NCBI GenBank assembly: GCA_900095875.1
Contig: LT608311.1
Span: 2,014,773-2,078,772 of the forward strand
Reading direction: 5' to 3'
DNA from: Caecibacter massiliensis
GTDB lineage: Bacteria; Bacillota; Negativicutes; Veillonellales; Megasphaeraceae
Length of the DNA stretch: 64,000 nt
Part shown: positions 25,728 through 35,626 of the stretch, one piece after another
Numbering within the stretch: position 1 is the stretch's first letter
How the letters are laid out: each line of letters begins with the position of its first letter
Notes under the pieces: generated by a model
The model's database searches: none
Seen by the model: the letters and a program-made list of their open reading frames with translations, nothing else
What the model was told of the DNA's origin: nothing
Made by a program: the position numbers and the translations under genes

Positions 25728-25773
25728 TTCCTGTTCTGTTAACATATGAATTACCTGTATAGGAGGAAATGAA

Positions 25774-27270
25774 ATGAAATCAGTTAATGAACTCTGCAAA
25801 CAAATTAAAGGTATATATAATGTGGATGGCAATGCCAATACTATGATTACGGGCATTTCGTCCGATTCCCGGTCAATCGAAAAGGGAGATTTGTTCGTCT
25901 GCTTCAGCGGCGTTCATACAGACGGGGCCGTATATGCATCCCAGGCTGTAGAGAAAGGGGCCGTTGCAGTGCTTACGACCAAACATCTGGACCTTCCCGG
26001 CAATGCCGTGCAAATCATGGTGCCGGATGTGCATCATGCCGTTGAAGATATAGTTCCTTATTTTTATGATTATCCGGGAAAGAAAATGCGCATGATCGGC
26101 GTTACGGGGACAAATGGCAAAACGACGACGAGCCATATTATTTATCATATCCTGAAAGCTGCCGGCCATCGTGTGGGCCTTCTGGGAACCATCCATGCGC
26201 TGATTGACGATGAAGAACTTCCTATTCACAATACGACGCCGGATGTTATTGATCTGCAGCGCTTCCTGGCGCTTATGTATGACCGTGGCGTTACTCATGT
26301 CGTCATGGAAGTGTCGAGCCATGCCCTGGCTTTAAACCGCGTGGCCGGGATTGAATATGATACGGCGGTATTTACGAATCTGACACAAGATCACCTGGAT
26401 TTCCACAAGACGATGGAAAACTATCTGGCAGCCAAATGCAAATTATTCCAGAACATCAGTCTCGATGAACATGTTAAGGATAATAAGACAGCTATAGTCA
26501 ACATTGATGACCCTTATGCAGAAGGAATCCTGAAAACCTGCCACTGCAACGTACTGACCTACGGCGTAGAAAAAGCAGCTGATTTAAAAGCAGCTAACTT
26601 ATCGGTGGAACTGAAACGTTCATCCTTTGATGTTACGGGACCCTTTGTCAATGTCCATCTGAATATGAACATTACAGGCTTGTTCAACGTGTATAATACA
26701 CTGGCGGCAATCGGAGCTGCCCATGCAGAAGGCGTAGATGAACAGACGATTGATAAAGCTATCCAGTCTTTCCATTCCGTACCAGGCCGTTTTGAACTCG
26801 TAGAAGCCGGACAGGATTTTGCCATTGTCGTCGATTATTCTCATACGCCGGACAGTCTGGAAAAAGCATTGACGACAGCCCGTGCCATGAATCCGGTCCG
26901 TATACTCTGCGTGTTCGGCTGCGGGGGCGACCGCGATCGTACAAAACGTCCGATTATGGGACGTATTGCTGCAGAACATGCTGATATCCCCATCGTCACT
27001 TCCGATAATCCGCGGTCAGAAGACCCGGAAGCCATTGTTCAGGAAGTGGAAGCCGGTGTAAAAGATGGGTTGAAACCCGGCCAGCATCATGAAGTGATCG
27101 TCAATCGCCGTGATGCTATTTTCCGTGCCGTAGAATTGGCACAAAGCGGCGATATTGTACTGATTGCTGGTAAGGGGCATGAAGATTATCAGATATTGAA
27201 GACCGGTACCATCCATTTTGATGACCGTGAGGTCGCAAGGGATGCCGTGCTGGCTGCAAAGGGGAGATAA
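25774..27270 (+). CDS. murE: UDP-MurNAc-tripeptide synthetase (meso-DAP adding)
   Basis: ATP-dependent ligase adding the third amino acid of the peptidoglycan stem. It has 498 residues in three Mur-ligase domains. The P-loop TGTNGKTTT is at residues 111-119. The specificity motif DNPRSEDP begins at residue 411; the DNPR form marks meso-diaminopimelate as substrate, fitting the DAP-type wall of Negativicutes. AGGAGG lies ahead of ATG 25774. It follows a hairpin in the gap after ftsL and is 2 bases from murF. Confidence 0.97.
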   Translation: MKSVNELCKQIKGIYNVDGNANTMITGISSDSRSIEKGDLFVCFSGVHTDGAVYASQAVEKGAVAVLTTKHLDLPGNAVQIMVPDVHHAVEDIVPYFYDYPGKKMRMIGVTGTNGKTTTSHIIYHILKAAGHRVGLLGTIHALIDDEELPIHNTTPDVIDLQRFLALMYDRGVTHVVMEVSSHALALNRVAGIEYDTAVFTNLTQDHLDFHKTMENYLAAKCKLFQNISLDEHVKDNKTAIVNIDDPYAEGILKTCHCNVLTYGVEKAADLKAANLSVELKRSSFDVTGPFVNVHLNMNITGLFNVYNTLAAIGAAHAEGVDEQTIDKAIQSFHSVPGRFELVEAGQDFAIVVDYSHTPDSLEKALTTARAMNPVRILCVFGCGGDRDRTKRPIMGRIAAEHADIPIVTSDNPRSEDPEAIVQEVEAGVKDGLKPGQHHEVIVNRRDAIFRAVELAQSGDIVLIAGKGHEDYQILKTGTIHFDDREVARDAVLAAKGR

Positions 27271-27272
27271 AA

Positions 27273-28646
27273 ATGGCTGCGTTCACGTTACAGGAGGTAG
27301 AAAAGGCTACTGGCGGCAGACTGCTGTATCCCGTTGTGGACGATTCCGTATTTTCTCAGGTAGAGACAGATACACGGGCTATTACAGAAGGGGCGCTTTT
27401 TGTAGCTCTCAAAGGAGAAACATTTGATGGTCACGATTACGTGCTTCAGGCTAAAGAACGTGGGGCTGCCGGTGCCGTAGTAGCTGAAGACCGCCCTGAA
27501 TATAAACAAGAGGGGTTTGCTGTTGTCATAGTTACGGATACACGCAAAGCATATCAGGACCTGGCGCGTTTTCACCGCCGCCGTTTTTCGATTCCTGTCA
27601 TCGCCGTTACGGGTTCTGTAGGAAAGACTTCTACACGCAGCATGATTGCAGCCGTGCTGTCGCAGAAATATCGTGTGCTCCAGACAGAAAAAAATTTTAA
27701 TAATGAAATCGGCCTTCCGAAAACGCTGCTGCAGCTTACGCCGGAACATGAGGCCTGCGTTGTGGAAATGGGCATGCGTGGTCTGGGGCAGATTGCGGAA
27801 CTGGCGGCTATTGCAGAACCGGATATAGGTGTGGTCACCAATGTCGGCAAGAGTCACATTGAGCTGTTGGGGTCGCAGGATAATATTGCCCGGGCTAAAA
27901 GTGAACTCGTCCGGGCATTGTCAGAAGATGGCGTTGCCATACTGAATCAGGATGACTCGTATGTAGCGGCAATGGCCGATTTGTGCCGCGGCAAGGTAGT
28001 CGGATACGGTATTGAAAGCAATGCTGCTATCCGGGCCAGCCGCGTCGTCTGCAGTGAGAAGGGGCTGCGGTTTGCCTGTCGGTGCTTTGATCAGGTCATG
28101 GATATCCACATGCCGCTCATAGGCAGCCACAATGTCTATAATGCACTGGCTGCTATTGCTGTCGGACGGGTTCTGGGACTAACAGAACATCAGTTACAAA
28201 AAGGATTGTCCGAGTACCGCGGTATGCCAATGCGGCAGGAATTGATTCATCTTGGCGAATATACCTTTATCAATGATGCGTATAATGCAAATCCGGCTTC
28301 TATGAGTGAAGCGCTGAAATCGCTGGCGTTGCTGACAAAAGGACGGAAAATCGCTGTTCTTGGCGGAATGCTGGAATTAGGGGACTGGACGGTCCGGGAA
28401 CATGAAAAAATAGGAGCTGAAGCAGCGGAATTAGGGCTGGATGCGCTCATTACCATGGGCAGTCCGGCATCCTATATTGCAGATGCTGCCAGAAAAAATG
28501 GGCTCGGCGCTGTATATACGGCACAGGATCATGCCGGAGCGGCGGATTGCCTCAGGCAAATTATCCAGCCGGGAGATACGGTTCTGCTTAAGGGTTCCCG
28601 GGGATTTGCCATGGAAAAGATACTGCCATATTTCGAAAGGAAGTAA
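27273..28646 (+). CDS. murF: UDP-MurNAc-tripeptide--D-Ala-D-Ala ligase
   Basis: Joins D-Ala-D-Ala to the UDP-MurNAc tripeptide, giving the complete pentapeptide precursor in the cytosol. It has 457 residues. The P-loop TGSVGKTSTR starts at residue 113, the central domain has the typical EMGMRGLGQI, and the last domain has the NDAYNANP motif. The start is 2 bases after the murE stop, and mraY follows 5 bases after its end, so all three are tightly linked. Confidence 0.97.
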   Translation: MAAFTLQEVEKATGGRLLYPVVDDSVFSQVETDTRAITEGALFVALKGETFDGHDYVLQAKERGAAGAVVAEDRPEYKQEGFAVVIVTDTRKAYQDLARFHRRRFSIPVIAVTGSVGKTSTRSMIAAVLSQKYRVLQTEKNFNNEIGLPKTLLQLTPEHEACVVEMGMRGLGQIAELAAIAEPDIGVVTNVGKSHIELLGSQDNIARAKSELVRALSEDGVAILNQDDSYVAAMADLCRGKVVGYGIESNAAIRASRVVCSEKGLRFACRCFDQVMDIHMPLIGSHNVYNALAAIAVGRVLGLTEHQLQKGLSEYRGMPMRQELIHLGEYTFINDAYNANPASMSEALKSLALLTKGRKIAVLGGMLELGDWTVREHEKIGAEAAELGLDALITMGSPASYIADAARKNGLGAVYTAQDHAGAADCLRQIIQPGDTVLLKGSRGFAMEKILPYFERK

Positions 28647-28651
28647 TGTGA

Positions 28652-29617
28652 ATGTTAAATACACTGCTCTTTGGTTTTGCTGTCAGTCTGATCATAGCTC
28701 TGGCTCTGGGGCCGCTGGTCATCCGGGAACTGAAGAAATTTCATGCCCGCCAGTCTGAACGGGAAGAAGGGCCAGAGAGTCATAAATACAAGGCTGGCAC
28801 GCCTACTATGGGCGGTATCCTGATTCTGACAGCGCTTGTCGTGTCCTGCCTTATTTTCAATCCCATGGATCTGCGCAAGGGACTGGCGCTGTTTCTGACA
28901 TTAGGACATGGAATCATCGGTTTTCTTGATGATTCCATCAAGGCAGTCAAACACCGCAACCTGGGCCTTACGGCTAAACAAAAACTGGCCGGGCAATTCG
29001 TTATGGCAGCAGTATTTTGCTTTATTTTGAAGGAATATCTGAACTTTCCGACGACAGTATGGATTCCGTTTACGACATGGAATGTTGATTTGGGCATGTT
29101 GTATTACGTATTTGTCTTTGTCATGATTGTCGGTACGAGTAATGCCGTCAATCTGACGGACGGACTCGATGGGCTGGCAGCTGGTTCTTGTGCCATCGCG
29201 TCGGTTGCCTACGTCGTTATTTCTGTCGCACTGGGATATGTCAACTTTGCCGTATTCAGTGCGGCGCTTACGGGCGCTTGTTTGGGATTCCTCTTTTATA
29301 ACCAGCATCCGGCTAAAATGTTTATGGGCGATACGGGGTCGCTGGCTTTAGGCGGAGCCCTGGCGGCCATGGCGATTTTGACTAAGACGGAATTATTGCT
29401 TATCATTGCTGGCGGCCTGTATGTGATTGAAGCTTTATCGGTCATCATTCAGGTCGTATCATTTAAGACCCGCGGAGTACGGGTGTTCAAAATGAGTCCG
29501 ATTCATCATCATTTTGAGCTTTCGGGCTGGAGTGAAGTCAAAGTAGTTACTGTTTTTTGGAGTTTTTCGGCTATTATGGCCATCCTTTCTATTTTTGTAG
29601 TCCTGGCATGCAAATAG
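28652..29617 (+). CDS. mraY: Phospho-MurNAc-pentapeptide translocase
   Basis: Integral membrane enzyme that transfers phospho-MurNAc-pentapeptide to undecaprenyl phosphate, making lipid I. It has 321 residues and about ten membrane helices. Catalytic loop motifs are visible: NAVNLTDGLDGLA and GDTGSLALGG, and the histidine cluster HHHFEL near the C-terminus. GAAAGGAAG precedes the ATG. Its place between murF and murD is the usual one. Confidence 0.97.
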   Translation: MLNTLLFGFAVSLIIALALGPLVIRELKKFHARQSEREEGPESHKYKAGTPTMGGILILTALVVSCLIFNPMDLRKGLALFLTLGHGIIGFLDDSIKAVKHRNLGLTAKQKLAGQFVMAAVFCFILKEYLNFPTTVWIPFTTWNVDLGMLYYVFVFVMIVGTSNAVNLTDGLDGLAAGSCAIASVAYVVISVALGYVNFAVFSAALTGACLGFLFYNQHPAKMFMGDTGSLALGGALAAMAILTKTELLLIIAGGLYVIEALSVIIQVVSFKTRGVRVFKMSPIHHHFELSGWSEVKVVTVFWSFSAIMAILSIFVVLACK

Positions 29618-29657
29618 GCTGCCATACATACTATATGAAAAAAAGCGGGTGTAGAGC

Positions 29658-31022
29658 ATGAGCATAATGGATTTTTCAGGGAAACATATTTTGGTTATCG
29701 GTGCTGGTATCAGCGGCCGGGCTGCTTCAGAAGCACTGGCCAGTCATGGTGCTTCCGTTGTTCTCAATGATTTAAAGACAATCGATACACATCATGAGCC
29801 GTGGCCGGAATTGAAAGCTGATGGGATCCGTCTCGTGTTTGGCCATCAGGAAGCGGCTCTGCTGGATGGGATGGACCTCGTCGTTCCGTCACCGGTCATT
29901 TCCCCGGAAATCCCGATTATGAAGGAAGCGGCTGCCCGTCATATTCCCATCTGGAGTGAAGTAGAAGTTGCTTACCGGCTGACAGATGCTGAAATACTGG
30001 CTGTTACCGGTACGAATGGCAAAACGACGACGACGACACTTTTGGGAGATATTATGAAAGCGGCAGGCCGTGAAACGGTCATAGGTGGCAACATCGGTTA
30101 CGGTCTTTCCGAACAGGCGGAAGACCTGCCAAAAGAAGATGTGGTCGTAGCAGAACTCTCCAGTTTTCAACTGGAATTTACACAGACGATGAAAGCGAAG
30201 GCTGCGGTCATACTGAATATCACACCCGATCACCTGGACCGGCATCACACTATGGAAGCGTACGCGGCAGCGAAAGAACGGATTTTCCATAATCAGGATA
30301 AATCCGATTATGCACTCCTAAATTATGATGATGCGCGCATTAAAGCCATGGAACCGGATATGACCGGGACCGTGTTGTGGTTCTCTACGGAACAGGAAGT
30401 TCCGGCAGGTGCCTTTGCAAAAGATGGACGGCTGATTTTACGTACGGATGGAAGTGATACGGAAATCTGCCGAGAAGACGAACTGAAATTATTTGGCAGG
30501 CATAATATCCAGAATTGCTTGGCCGCGGCGCTCATGGCGTATGTGGCAGGCGCACCGCTTTCCGTTATTCAGCGTGTACTCCGGACGTTTGGCGGGGTAG
30601 AACATCGCATTGAACCTGTACGCACTATCAATGGCGTACCGTATTATAATGATTCCAAGGGTACTAATACGGATGCTTCGATAAAGGCATTGGAAGCTTT
30701 TTCCGGCCATCTGATACTCATTGCCGGCGGCCATGATAAGATGACGCCGCTCGATGAGTTCATGAATCTGGCAGCTCAAAAAGTAGATACGATGATTCTT
30801 ATCGGTGATGCGGCGGACCGTTTTGAAAAAGCCGCAAAAAAGGCGGGCGTAAAAGATATCCGCAAAGCCGGCTACAGCATGGAACGGGCTGTCATGATGG
30901 CACGCAAGATTGCAGCACCGCCCCAGACCGTACTTTTGTCACCGGCCTGCTCCAGCTATGACATGTATGATAATTACGAACAGCGCGGACGTATGTTCAA
31001 GGGCATAGTAAACGCAATTTAA
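29658..31022 (+). CDS. murD: UDP-MurNAc-L-alanine--D-glutamate ligase
   Basis: Cytosolic Mur ligase adding D-glutamate to UDP-MurNAc-L-Ala. It has 454 residues. A Rossmann-like N-terminal domain (VIGAGISGRAASEAL) is followed by the P-loop TGTNGKTTTT from about residue 117 and the C-terminal domain with NDSKGTNTDA. The start could be ATG 29658 or ATG 29667. No ftsW gene lies between murD and murG, which is where it often sits. Confidence 0.97.
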   Translation: MSIMDFSGKHILVIGAGISGRAASEALASHGASVVLNDLKTIDTHHEPWPELKADGIRLVFGHQEAALLDGMDLVVPSPVISPEIPIMKEAAARHIPIWSEVEVAYRLTDAEILAVTGTNGKTTTTTLLGDIMKAAGRETVIGGNIGYGLSEQAEDLPKEDVVVAELSSFQLEFTQTMKAKAAVILNITPDHLDRHHTMEAYAAAKERIFHNQDKSDYALLNYDDARIKAMEPDMTGTVLWFSTEQEVPAGAFAKDGRLILRTDGSDTEICREDELKLFGRHNIQNCLAAALMAYVAGAPLSVIQRVLRTFGGVEHRIEPVRTINGVPYYNDSKGTNTDASIKALEAFSGHLILIAGGHDKMTPLDEFMNLAAQKVDTMILIGDAADRFEKAAKKAGVKDIRKAGYSMERAVMMARKIAAPPQTVLLSPACSSYDMYDNYEQRGRMFKGIVNAI

Positions 31023-31055
31023 ATAATGAATTCAGAGACAGGGAGGAAATAGAAC

Positions 31056-32213
31056 ATGCGCCGAGTGATTATTTCTGGTGGTGGCACTGGGGGGCATATT
31101 TATCCGGCCATTACCATTGCCCGGGCCATTGCCGATATTGAACCGACGGAATTTTTGTACGTAGGATCTAAAATCGGATTGGAAAACACCTTGATTCCCA
31201 ATGAAGGCATTCCCTTTGTTACGATTGATGTACGGGGGCTGGAACGGAAGATTTCATTCCGTAATCTGGTGACATTGGGAAAGACCGCAGGCAGTCTGAT
31301 CAAGGCAGAACATATTATTCATAAGTTTAAACCGGATGTTGTGATTGGCACGGGGGGCTTCGTTTGCGGCCCCGTTCTCCTGGCAGCCAGTCTGAGCGGG
31401 ATTCCGACATTGGTACAGGAACAAAATGTCATTCCCGGTGTCACAAATACGATATTAAGCCGGTTTGTCAAATGTGTCGCTTTGGGATATGAAGAAGCGG
31501 CAGAGCGCTTTAAGCGGAAAGACATCCTGGTGTATACGGGGAATCCCGTACGCAAGGATATACTGACTGGTACGAAAGATCATGGACGGGCTTTACTGGG
31601 ACTGGATCCGGACAAATTCACCCTACTGGTAGCAGGGGGAAGCCGGGGCGCCCGTTCTATCAATAATGCAATGATTGAAGTGCACCGGTATTTCCGGGAC
31701 AGCAAGGATATCCAGATCCTTCATGTCACCGGCGACCACGAATACGACCGCGTCGTAGGACAATTGGAAGGTATTGATGGCAAAGGGCGGTATGGAGAAG
31801 GAAGCCACATTATCCCCTATCTCCATCACATGCCAGAAGCACTGGCTGCAGCTGATCTGGCTGTGTATCGGGCCGGTGCTGTGGGATTAGCGGAATTAAC
31901 TGTGCGCGGACTTCCGGCTATACTGATTCCGTATCCCTATGCTGCCGAAGACCATCAGCGCTACAACGCACAGGCTCTGGTCATGTGCGGTGCTGCAAAA
32001 ATGATCCTTGATAAGATGTTGACCGGTCGTGAACTGTTGGAAGAAATCGTTCATTTGAAAAATGATCCGGAAGCACTAAAGCGCATGGCTCAGGCGAGCA
32101 AATCCAAGGGCCGTCCCCAGGCTGCACATGATATTGCAGAACTGGCGCTTTCTATTGCCAAGGGCCCGAAATACCGTTCCCGCATACAGAAGGATGTGAC
32201 TGATCATGATTAA
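31056..32213 (+). CDS. murG: Undecaprenyldiphospho-MurNAc-pentapeptide GlcNAc transferase
   Basis: Membrane-associated GT28 glycosyltransferase that adds GlcNAc to lipid I, giving lipid II. It has 385 residues. The N-terminal GGGTGGHIYPA is at residues 8-18, and the UDP-binding region shows AGGSRGARSIN and later YRAGAVGLAELT. GGGAGGAAA lies ahead of ATG 31056. Its last 8 bases overlap the start of murC. Confidence 0.97.
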   Translation: MRRVIISGGGTGGHIYPAITIARAIADIEPTEFLYVGSKIGLENTLIPNEGIPFVTIDVRGLERKISFRNLVTLGKTAGSLIKAEHIIHKFKPDVVIGTGGFVCGPVLLAASLSGIPTLVQEQNVIPGVTNTILSRFVKCVALGYEEAAERFKRKDILVYTGNPVRKDILTGTKDHGRALLGLDPDKFTLLVAGGSRGARSINNAMIEVHRYFRDSKDIQILHVTGDHEYDRVVGQLEGIDGKGRYGEGSHIIPYLHHMPEALAAADLAVYRAGAVGLAELTVRGLPAILIPYPYAAEDHQRYNAQALVMCGAAKMILDKMLTGRELLEEIVHLKNDPEALKRMAQASKSKGRPQAAHDIAELALSIAKGPKYRSRIQKDVTDHD

Positions 32214-33588
32214 CTTAAATACTGTACAGCGCGTTCACTTCATTGGTATTGCCGGTGCGGGAATGCGTGCGATAGCAAACATTTTCATTGAAAAAGGTTT
32301 TACCGTCTCCGGATCCGACCTGCGTGTTTCCCCGACGACAGACCGGTTTGAAAAAATGGGTGCCCGGATCTGCATTGGCCAGCGGCCGGAAAATTTGCAA
32401 GATGCCCAGGTAGTCGTGATTTCATCTGCCATCAGAGAAAATAATCCGGAATTACAGGAAGCCCGCCGCCGCGACATACCGGTAATCCATCGTTCCGATG
32501 CCCTGGTGCATATTATGTCCTGGGGAAAGAGCATTGCCGTCGCAGGTGCCCATGGCAAGACGACAACCTCTTCCATGCTCGGACAGGTTTTTTATGAAAG
32601 CGGTACGGATCCGACACTGGTTATCGGCGGTGAAGTGGATTATCTGCATTGTAATTCTATTCTCGGAAAGGGGGACTATGTCATTGCTGAAGCTGATGAA
32701 AGTGATGGATCGTTCCTGAAAGAACATCCCTATATTGCTGTCATTACTAATATAGATGCGGATCACATGGATCATTATGGATCACTGGAAAATATCATCA
32801 AGGCATTTGGACAGTTTATCGGACAAATACATCCGGAAGGATTTGCTGTTCTCTGTTTTGAAAATGACAAGATACGATCCTTGGCAAATACCCTGAACAG
32901 ACGGTATCTTTCGTATGGAATAGAAACACCGGCTGATTACAACGCCCGTAATATCCGGTATATTAATGGCCGGCTCCATTATGAAGTATGGCATGACGGC
33001 AAAGAACTAGGAACCATCAATCTCAATGTCCCTGGCCGTCACAATGTGCTGAATTCGCTGGCGACTACAGCCGTTGCTCTTCGTTGCGGTATTCCTTTTG
33101 ATAAGATCGCCCATGCTCTTTCTCATTTCCATGGAGCTAAACGGCGGTTCCAGACGAAAGGCGTTGTCGATGATGTTTGGGTAGTCGATGATTACGCCCA
33201 TCATCCTACGGAAATCAATGCTACACTTACGGCTGCCCGCGATATGGGGACTCATCGCGTGGTGTGCCTGTTTCAGCCGCACCGGTATACACGGACCCAG
33301 CTTTTGCTCAACAAGTTTGGAGGAGCTTTTACCGGTGCTGATAAATTGATCGTCACCGATGTCTATAGTGCTGGCGAAGATCCGATCCCCGGAGTCACGG
33401 GCAGGCTGATTGCCGATAAGGTCCGGGAAACGACAGGGCAGGATGTGACTTATATTGCCGATAAGAACGAGCTTGTCCCGTATCTGCTTAAGAATGCACG
33501 GCCAAAAGATCTGGTCATTACTATGGGGGCCGGTGATATTTATACTATAGGGGAACGATATATTGAAGAAGCCAGGAGGGGGAAGTAA
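32206..33588 (+). CDS. murC: UDP-N-acetylmuramate--L-alanine ligase
   Basis: First Mur ligase of the pathway, adding L-alanine to UDP-MurNAc. It has 460 residues. The N-terminal motif HFIGIAGAGM is at residues 11-20, the P-loop GAHGKTTT starts at about residue 114, and DDYAHHPTEI is in the C-terminal domain. It overlaps murG by 8 bases and ends 2 bases before ddl, indicating coupled translation of all three. Confidence 0.97.
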   Translation: MINLNTVQRVHFIGIAGAGMRAIANIFIEKGFTVSGSDLRVSPTTDRFEKMGARICIGQRPENLQDAQVVVISSAIRENNPELQEARRRDIPVIHRSDALVHIMSWGKSIAVAGAHGKTTTSSMLGQVFYESGTDPTLVIGGEVDYLHCNSILGKGDYVIAEADESDGSFLKEHPYIAVITNIDADHMDHYGSLENIIKAFGQFIGQIHPEGFAVLCFENDKIRSLANTLNRRYLSYGIETPADYNARNIRYINGRLHYEVWHDGKELGTINLNVPGRHNVLNSLATTAVALRCGIPFDKIAHALSHFHGAKRRFQTKGVVDDVWVVDDYAHHPTEINATLTAARDMGTHRVVCLFQPHRYTRTQLLLNKFGGAFTGADKLIVTDVYSAGEDPIPGVTGRLIADKVRETTGQDVTYIADKNELVPYLLKNARPKDLVITMGAGDIYTIGERYIEEARRGK

Positions 33589-33590
33589 TC

Positions 33591-34529
33591 ATGGACACAC
33601 TGCAGGATAAGAATATTGCCGTTATTGTAGGCGGACCTTCAACGGAAGCGGAAGTATCGCGCCGTACAGGAGCTGCCATTGCCGGAGCACTGCAGGAAAA
33701 GGGGTATCATGCGGAACTTCTGGAACTGGTGCCGGATAAGCTTGCCAGTCAGCTGCAGGATAAGAATATAGATATTGTTTTTAATGCGCTTCATGGACAT
33801 TACGGAGAAGATGGTGTATTGCAGGGATTATGTGAAATGATGGGAATTCCCTATACCGGTCCGGGCGTCATGGCCAGTGCCGTCGGTATGAATAAGGTCA
33901 TGAGCAAGTGCGCGTTTCAGGGAGCGGGAATTGCAACAGCACCCTTTGCCTATTATTTCAATACGCAGGACGAAGATGCTATCGCTGCTGATATTATCAA
34001 ACGGTTTTCTCTTCCTGTAGTCATAAAATCGGCAGGGCAGGGGTCCAGTATTGGTACGGTAATCGTTCATTCAGAAGACGAAATACGAAGCGCATTGAAC
34101 GAAGCGTTTAAGTACAGCAATTCTATTGTGGCTGAAGCATTCATCGACGGGGATGAGTTTACTGTTGCTGTCATGGATGATATGGCCTTTCCCGTCATTC
34201 AAATTGTTTCCAGTACAGGAAAATATGACTATTATTCCAAGTATGCTCCCGGCGTAGCAAAACATCTCTGTCCGGCACCTATTTCGCCGGAACTGACAAA
34301 AAAGATGCAGAATCTGGCTTTGGACGTATTTCATCTTTGCCATTGCAGTGGTATTTCCCGCGTCGATATCATGACGGACAAAGAGGGAAATCCCTTTGTA
34401 CTGGAAATCAACACGGTTCCGGGCATGACGGCGACCAGTCTGGTCCCCGATGCGGCCCGTGCAGCAGGCATAAAATTTCCCGATTTATGTGAACGCATTC
34501 TAAAGGAAGCATCTGTCGGAAAATTTTAG
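33591..34529 (+). CDS. ddl: D-alanine--D-alanine ligase
   Basis: ATP-grasp ligase that makes the D-Ala-D-Ala used by MurF. It has 312 residues, the shorter DdlB type. Seen motifs: GGPSTEAEVSRRTG at the N-terminus, ALHGHYGEDG, the ATP-grasp loop GQGSSIGT and the closing EINTVPGMTATS. It starts 2 bases after murC with a GGAGGGG site inside the murC end. Confidence 0.96.
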   Translation: MDTLQDKNIAVIVGGPSTEAEVSRRTGAAIAGALQEKGYHAELLELVPDKLASQLQDKNIDIVFNALHGHYGEDGVLQGLCEMMGIPYTGPGVMASAVGMNKVMSKCAFQGAGIATAPFAYYFNTQDEDAIAADIIKRFSLPVVIKSAGQGSSIGTVIVHSEDEIRSALNEAFKYSNSIVAEAFIDGDEFTVAVMDDMAFPVIQIVSSTGKYDYYSKYAPGVAKHLCPAPISPELTKKMQNLALDVFHLCHCSGISRVDIMTDKEGNPFVLEINTVPGMTATSLVPDAARAAGIKFPDLCERILKEASVGKF

Positions 34530-34567
34530 ATTAGGTAGAGTTTTGTGATTATATACAGGTTTATACT

Positions 34568-35515
34568 ATGACAATGGATAAAAAAGGGACATATTCCCCG
34601 GCTTCTGATACAACTTCATATCAAAGTGAAAATGATCCATATGGCATTAAAAAGCGTACCCATGATGTCTTCGTGCCGCCTCAGGTAGAAGACACTTCCT
34701 ATGTGCCTCATCAGGATGTGACGGAGGCACAGGGGAAAACGCAGAAGCGGATTGCCCGACGCCGGGCCAGAAGCCAGCGGAAAAAACTTGCCAGGCAGAG
34801 ACAACTGCGCCGCCGGAACCGCAGACTGGCTGCCGTAACAGGTATTATTTTTGTCTTTTTTGTCTGGCTTATCCTGCGATTTCTTCCCATTCCTTTTGGA
34901 ACCGTCATCATTGATGGGAATGAGCGGATGTCCTTTGATGATGTATATCAATCCTGCGGCATACAAAACGGGATCATTAATGTGATACAACTATCGCCGG
35001 ACCGGATGCGGGAACGAATGGAAAAGGATTTACGGGTAGCAAGTGCGGACATCAGCCGCGAATTCCCGGCGACTATCCATATCCGCATGCAGGAGCGGCA
35101 GACTGTTGCTGTCATCACCACGATGTATGGTTTTGCTTATGTGGATGATACGGGAAAGGTCATTGAGACAGCCCCGCAAATTAAAGGCGTATCGGCCCCT
35201 TTGATTACTGGTAAAAAAGTAGACACTCTGCTCCTTGGCGATACTATTCATGATCAGTCCATTCGCGATTCTCTTTCGTATTTGAAAAGCCTTGAACCAG
35301 AACTTCGTAAGGATATTACAGAAATCAATGTAGGGAATCCAGACAATATTATTGCCTATACAAGCGAATCTCTTCCTGTTCATCTGGGAAGTGCTGATGA
35401 TCCGGCAGGACGGGCGGAGATGACGAAAGAGCTGCTGCAGGAAGTAAAGCGCAATCATCTTTCTGTCCAGTATATCGATACGGATCCTCGTGCCCCGCTT
35501 GTTAAAAGCAGTTGA
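34568..35515 (+). CDS. ftsQ: FtsQ/DivIB-type cell division protein
   Basis: Bitopic divisome protein that links cytosolic and outer division factors. It has 315 residues. The cytosolic part is unusually long, with a very basic tract at residues 59-87. One membrane helix spans about 88-106. Outside lies a POTRA domain (FGTVIIDGNERMSFDDVYQ) and the FtsQ beta domain. The start may be ATG 34568 or ATG 34574; both lack a strong ribosome site. It lies in the usual position between ddl and ftsZ, but ftsA is absent. Confidence 0.9.
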   Translation: MTMDKKGTYSPASDTTSYQSENDPYGIKKRTHDVFVPPQVEDTSYVPHQDVTEAQGKTQKRIARRRARSQRKKLARQRQLRRRNRRLAAVTGIIFVFFVWLILRFLPIPFGTVIIDGNERMSFDDVYQSCGIQNGIINVIQLSPDRMRERMEKDLRVASADISREFPATIHIRMQERQTVAVITTMYGFAYVDDTGKVIETAPQIKGVSAPLITGKKVDTLLLGDTIHDQSIRDSLSYLKSLEPELRKDITEINVGNPDNIIAYTSESLPVHLGSADDPAGRAEMTKELLQEVKRNHLSVQYIDTDPRAPLVKSS

Positions 35516-35626
35516 TAGGAAAGATTTTTCAAATAGCTGTAGATTAATTCCTGAATATAGTGTAAAATAATAAAGAAATCCTATCAGTACAAGAGTGTAT
35601 ACTTTTTTGAAGGAGGAACTAGTAAG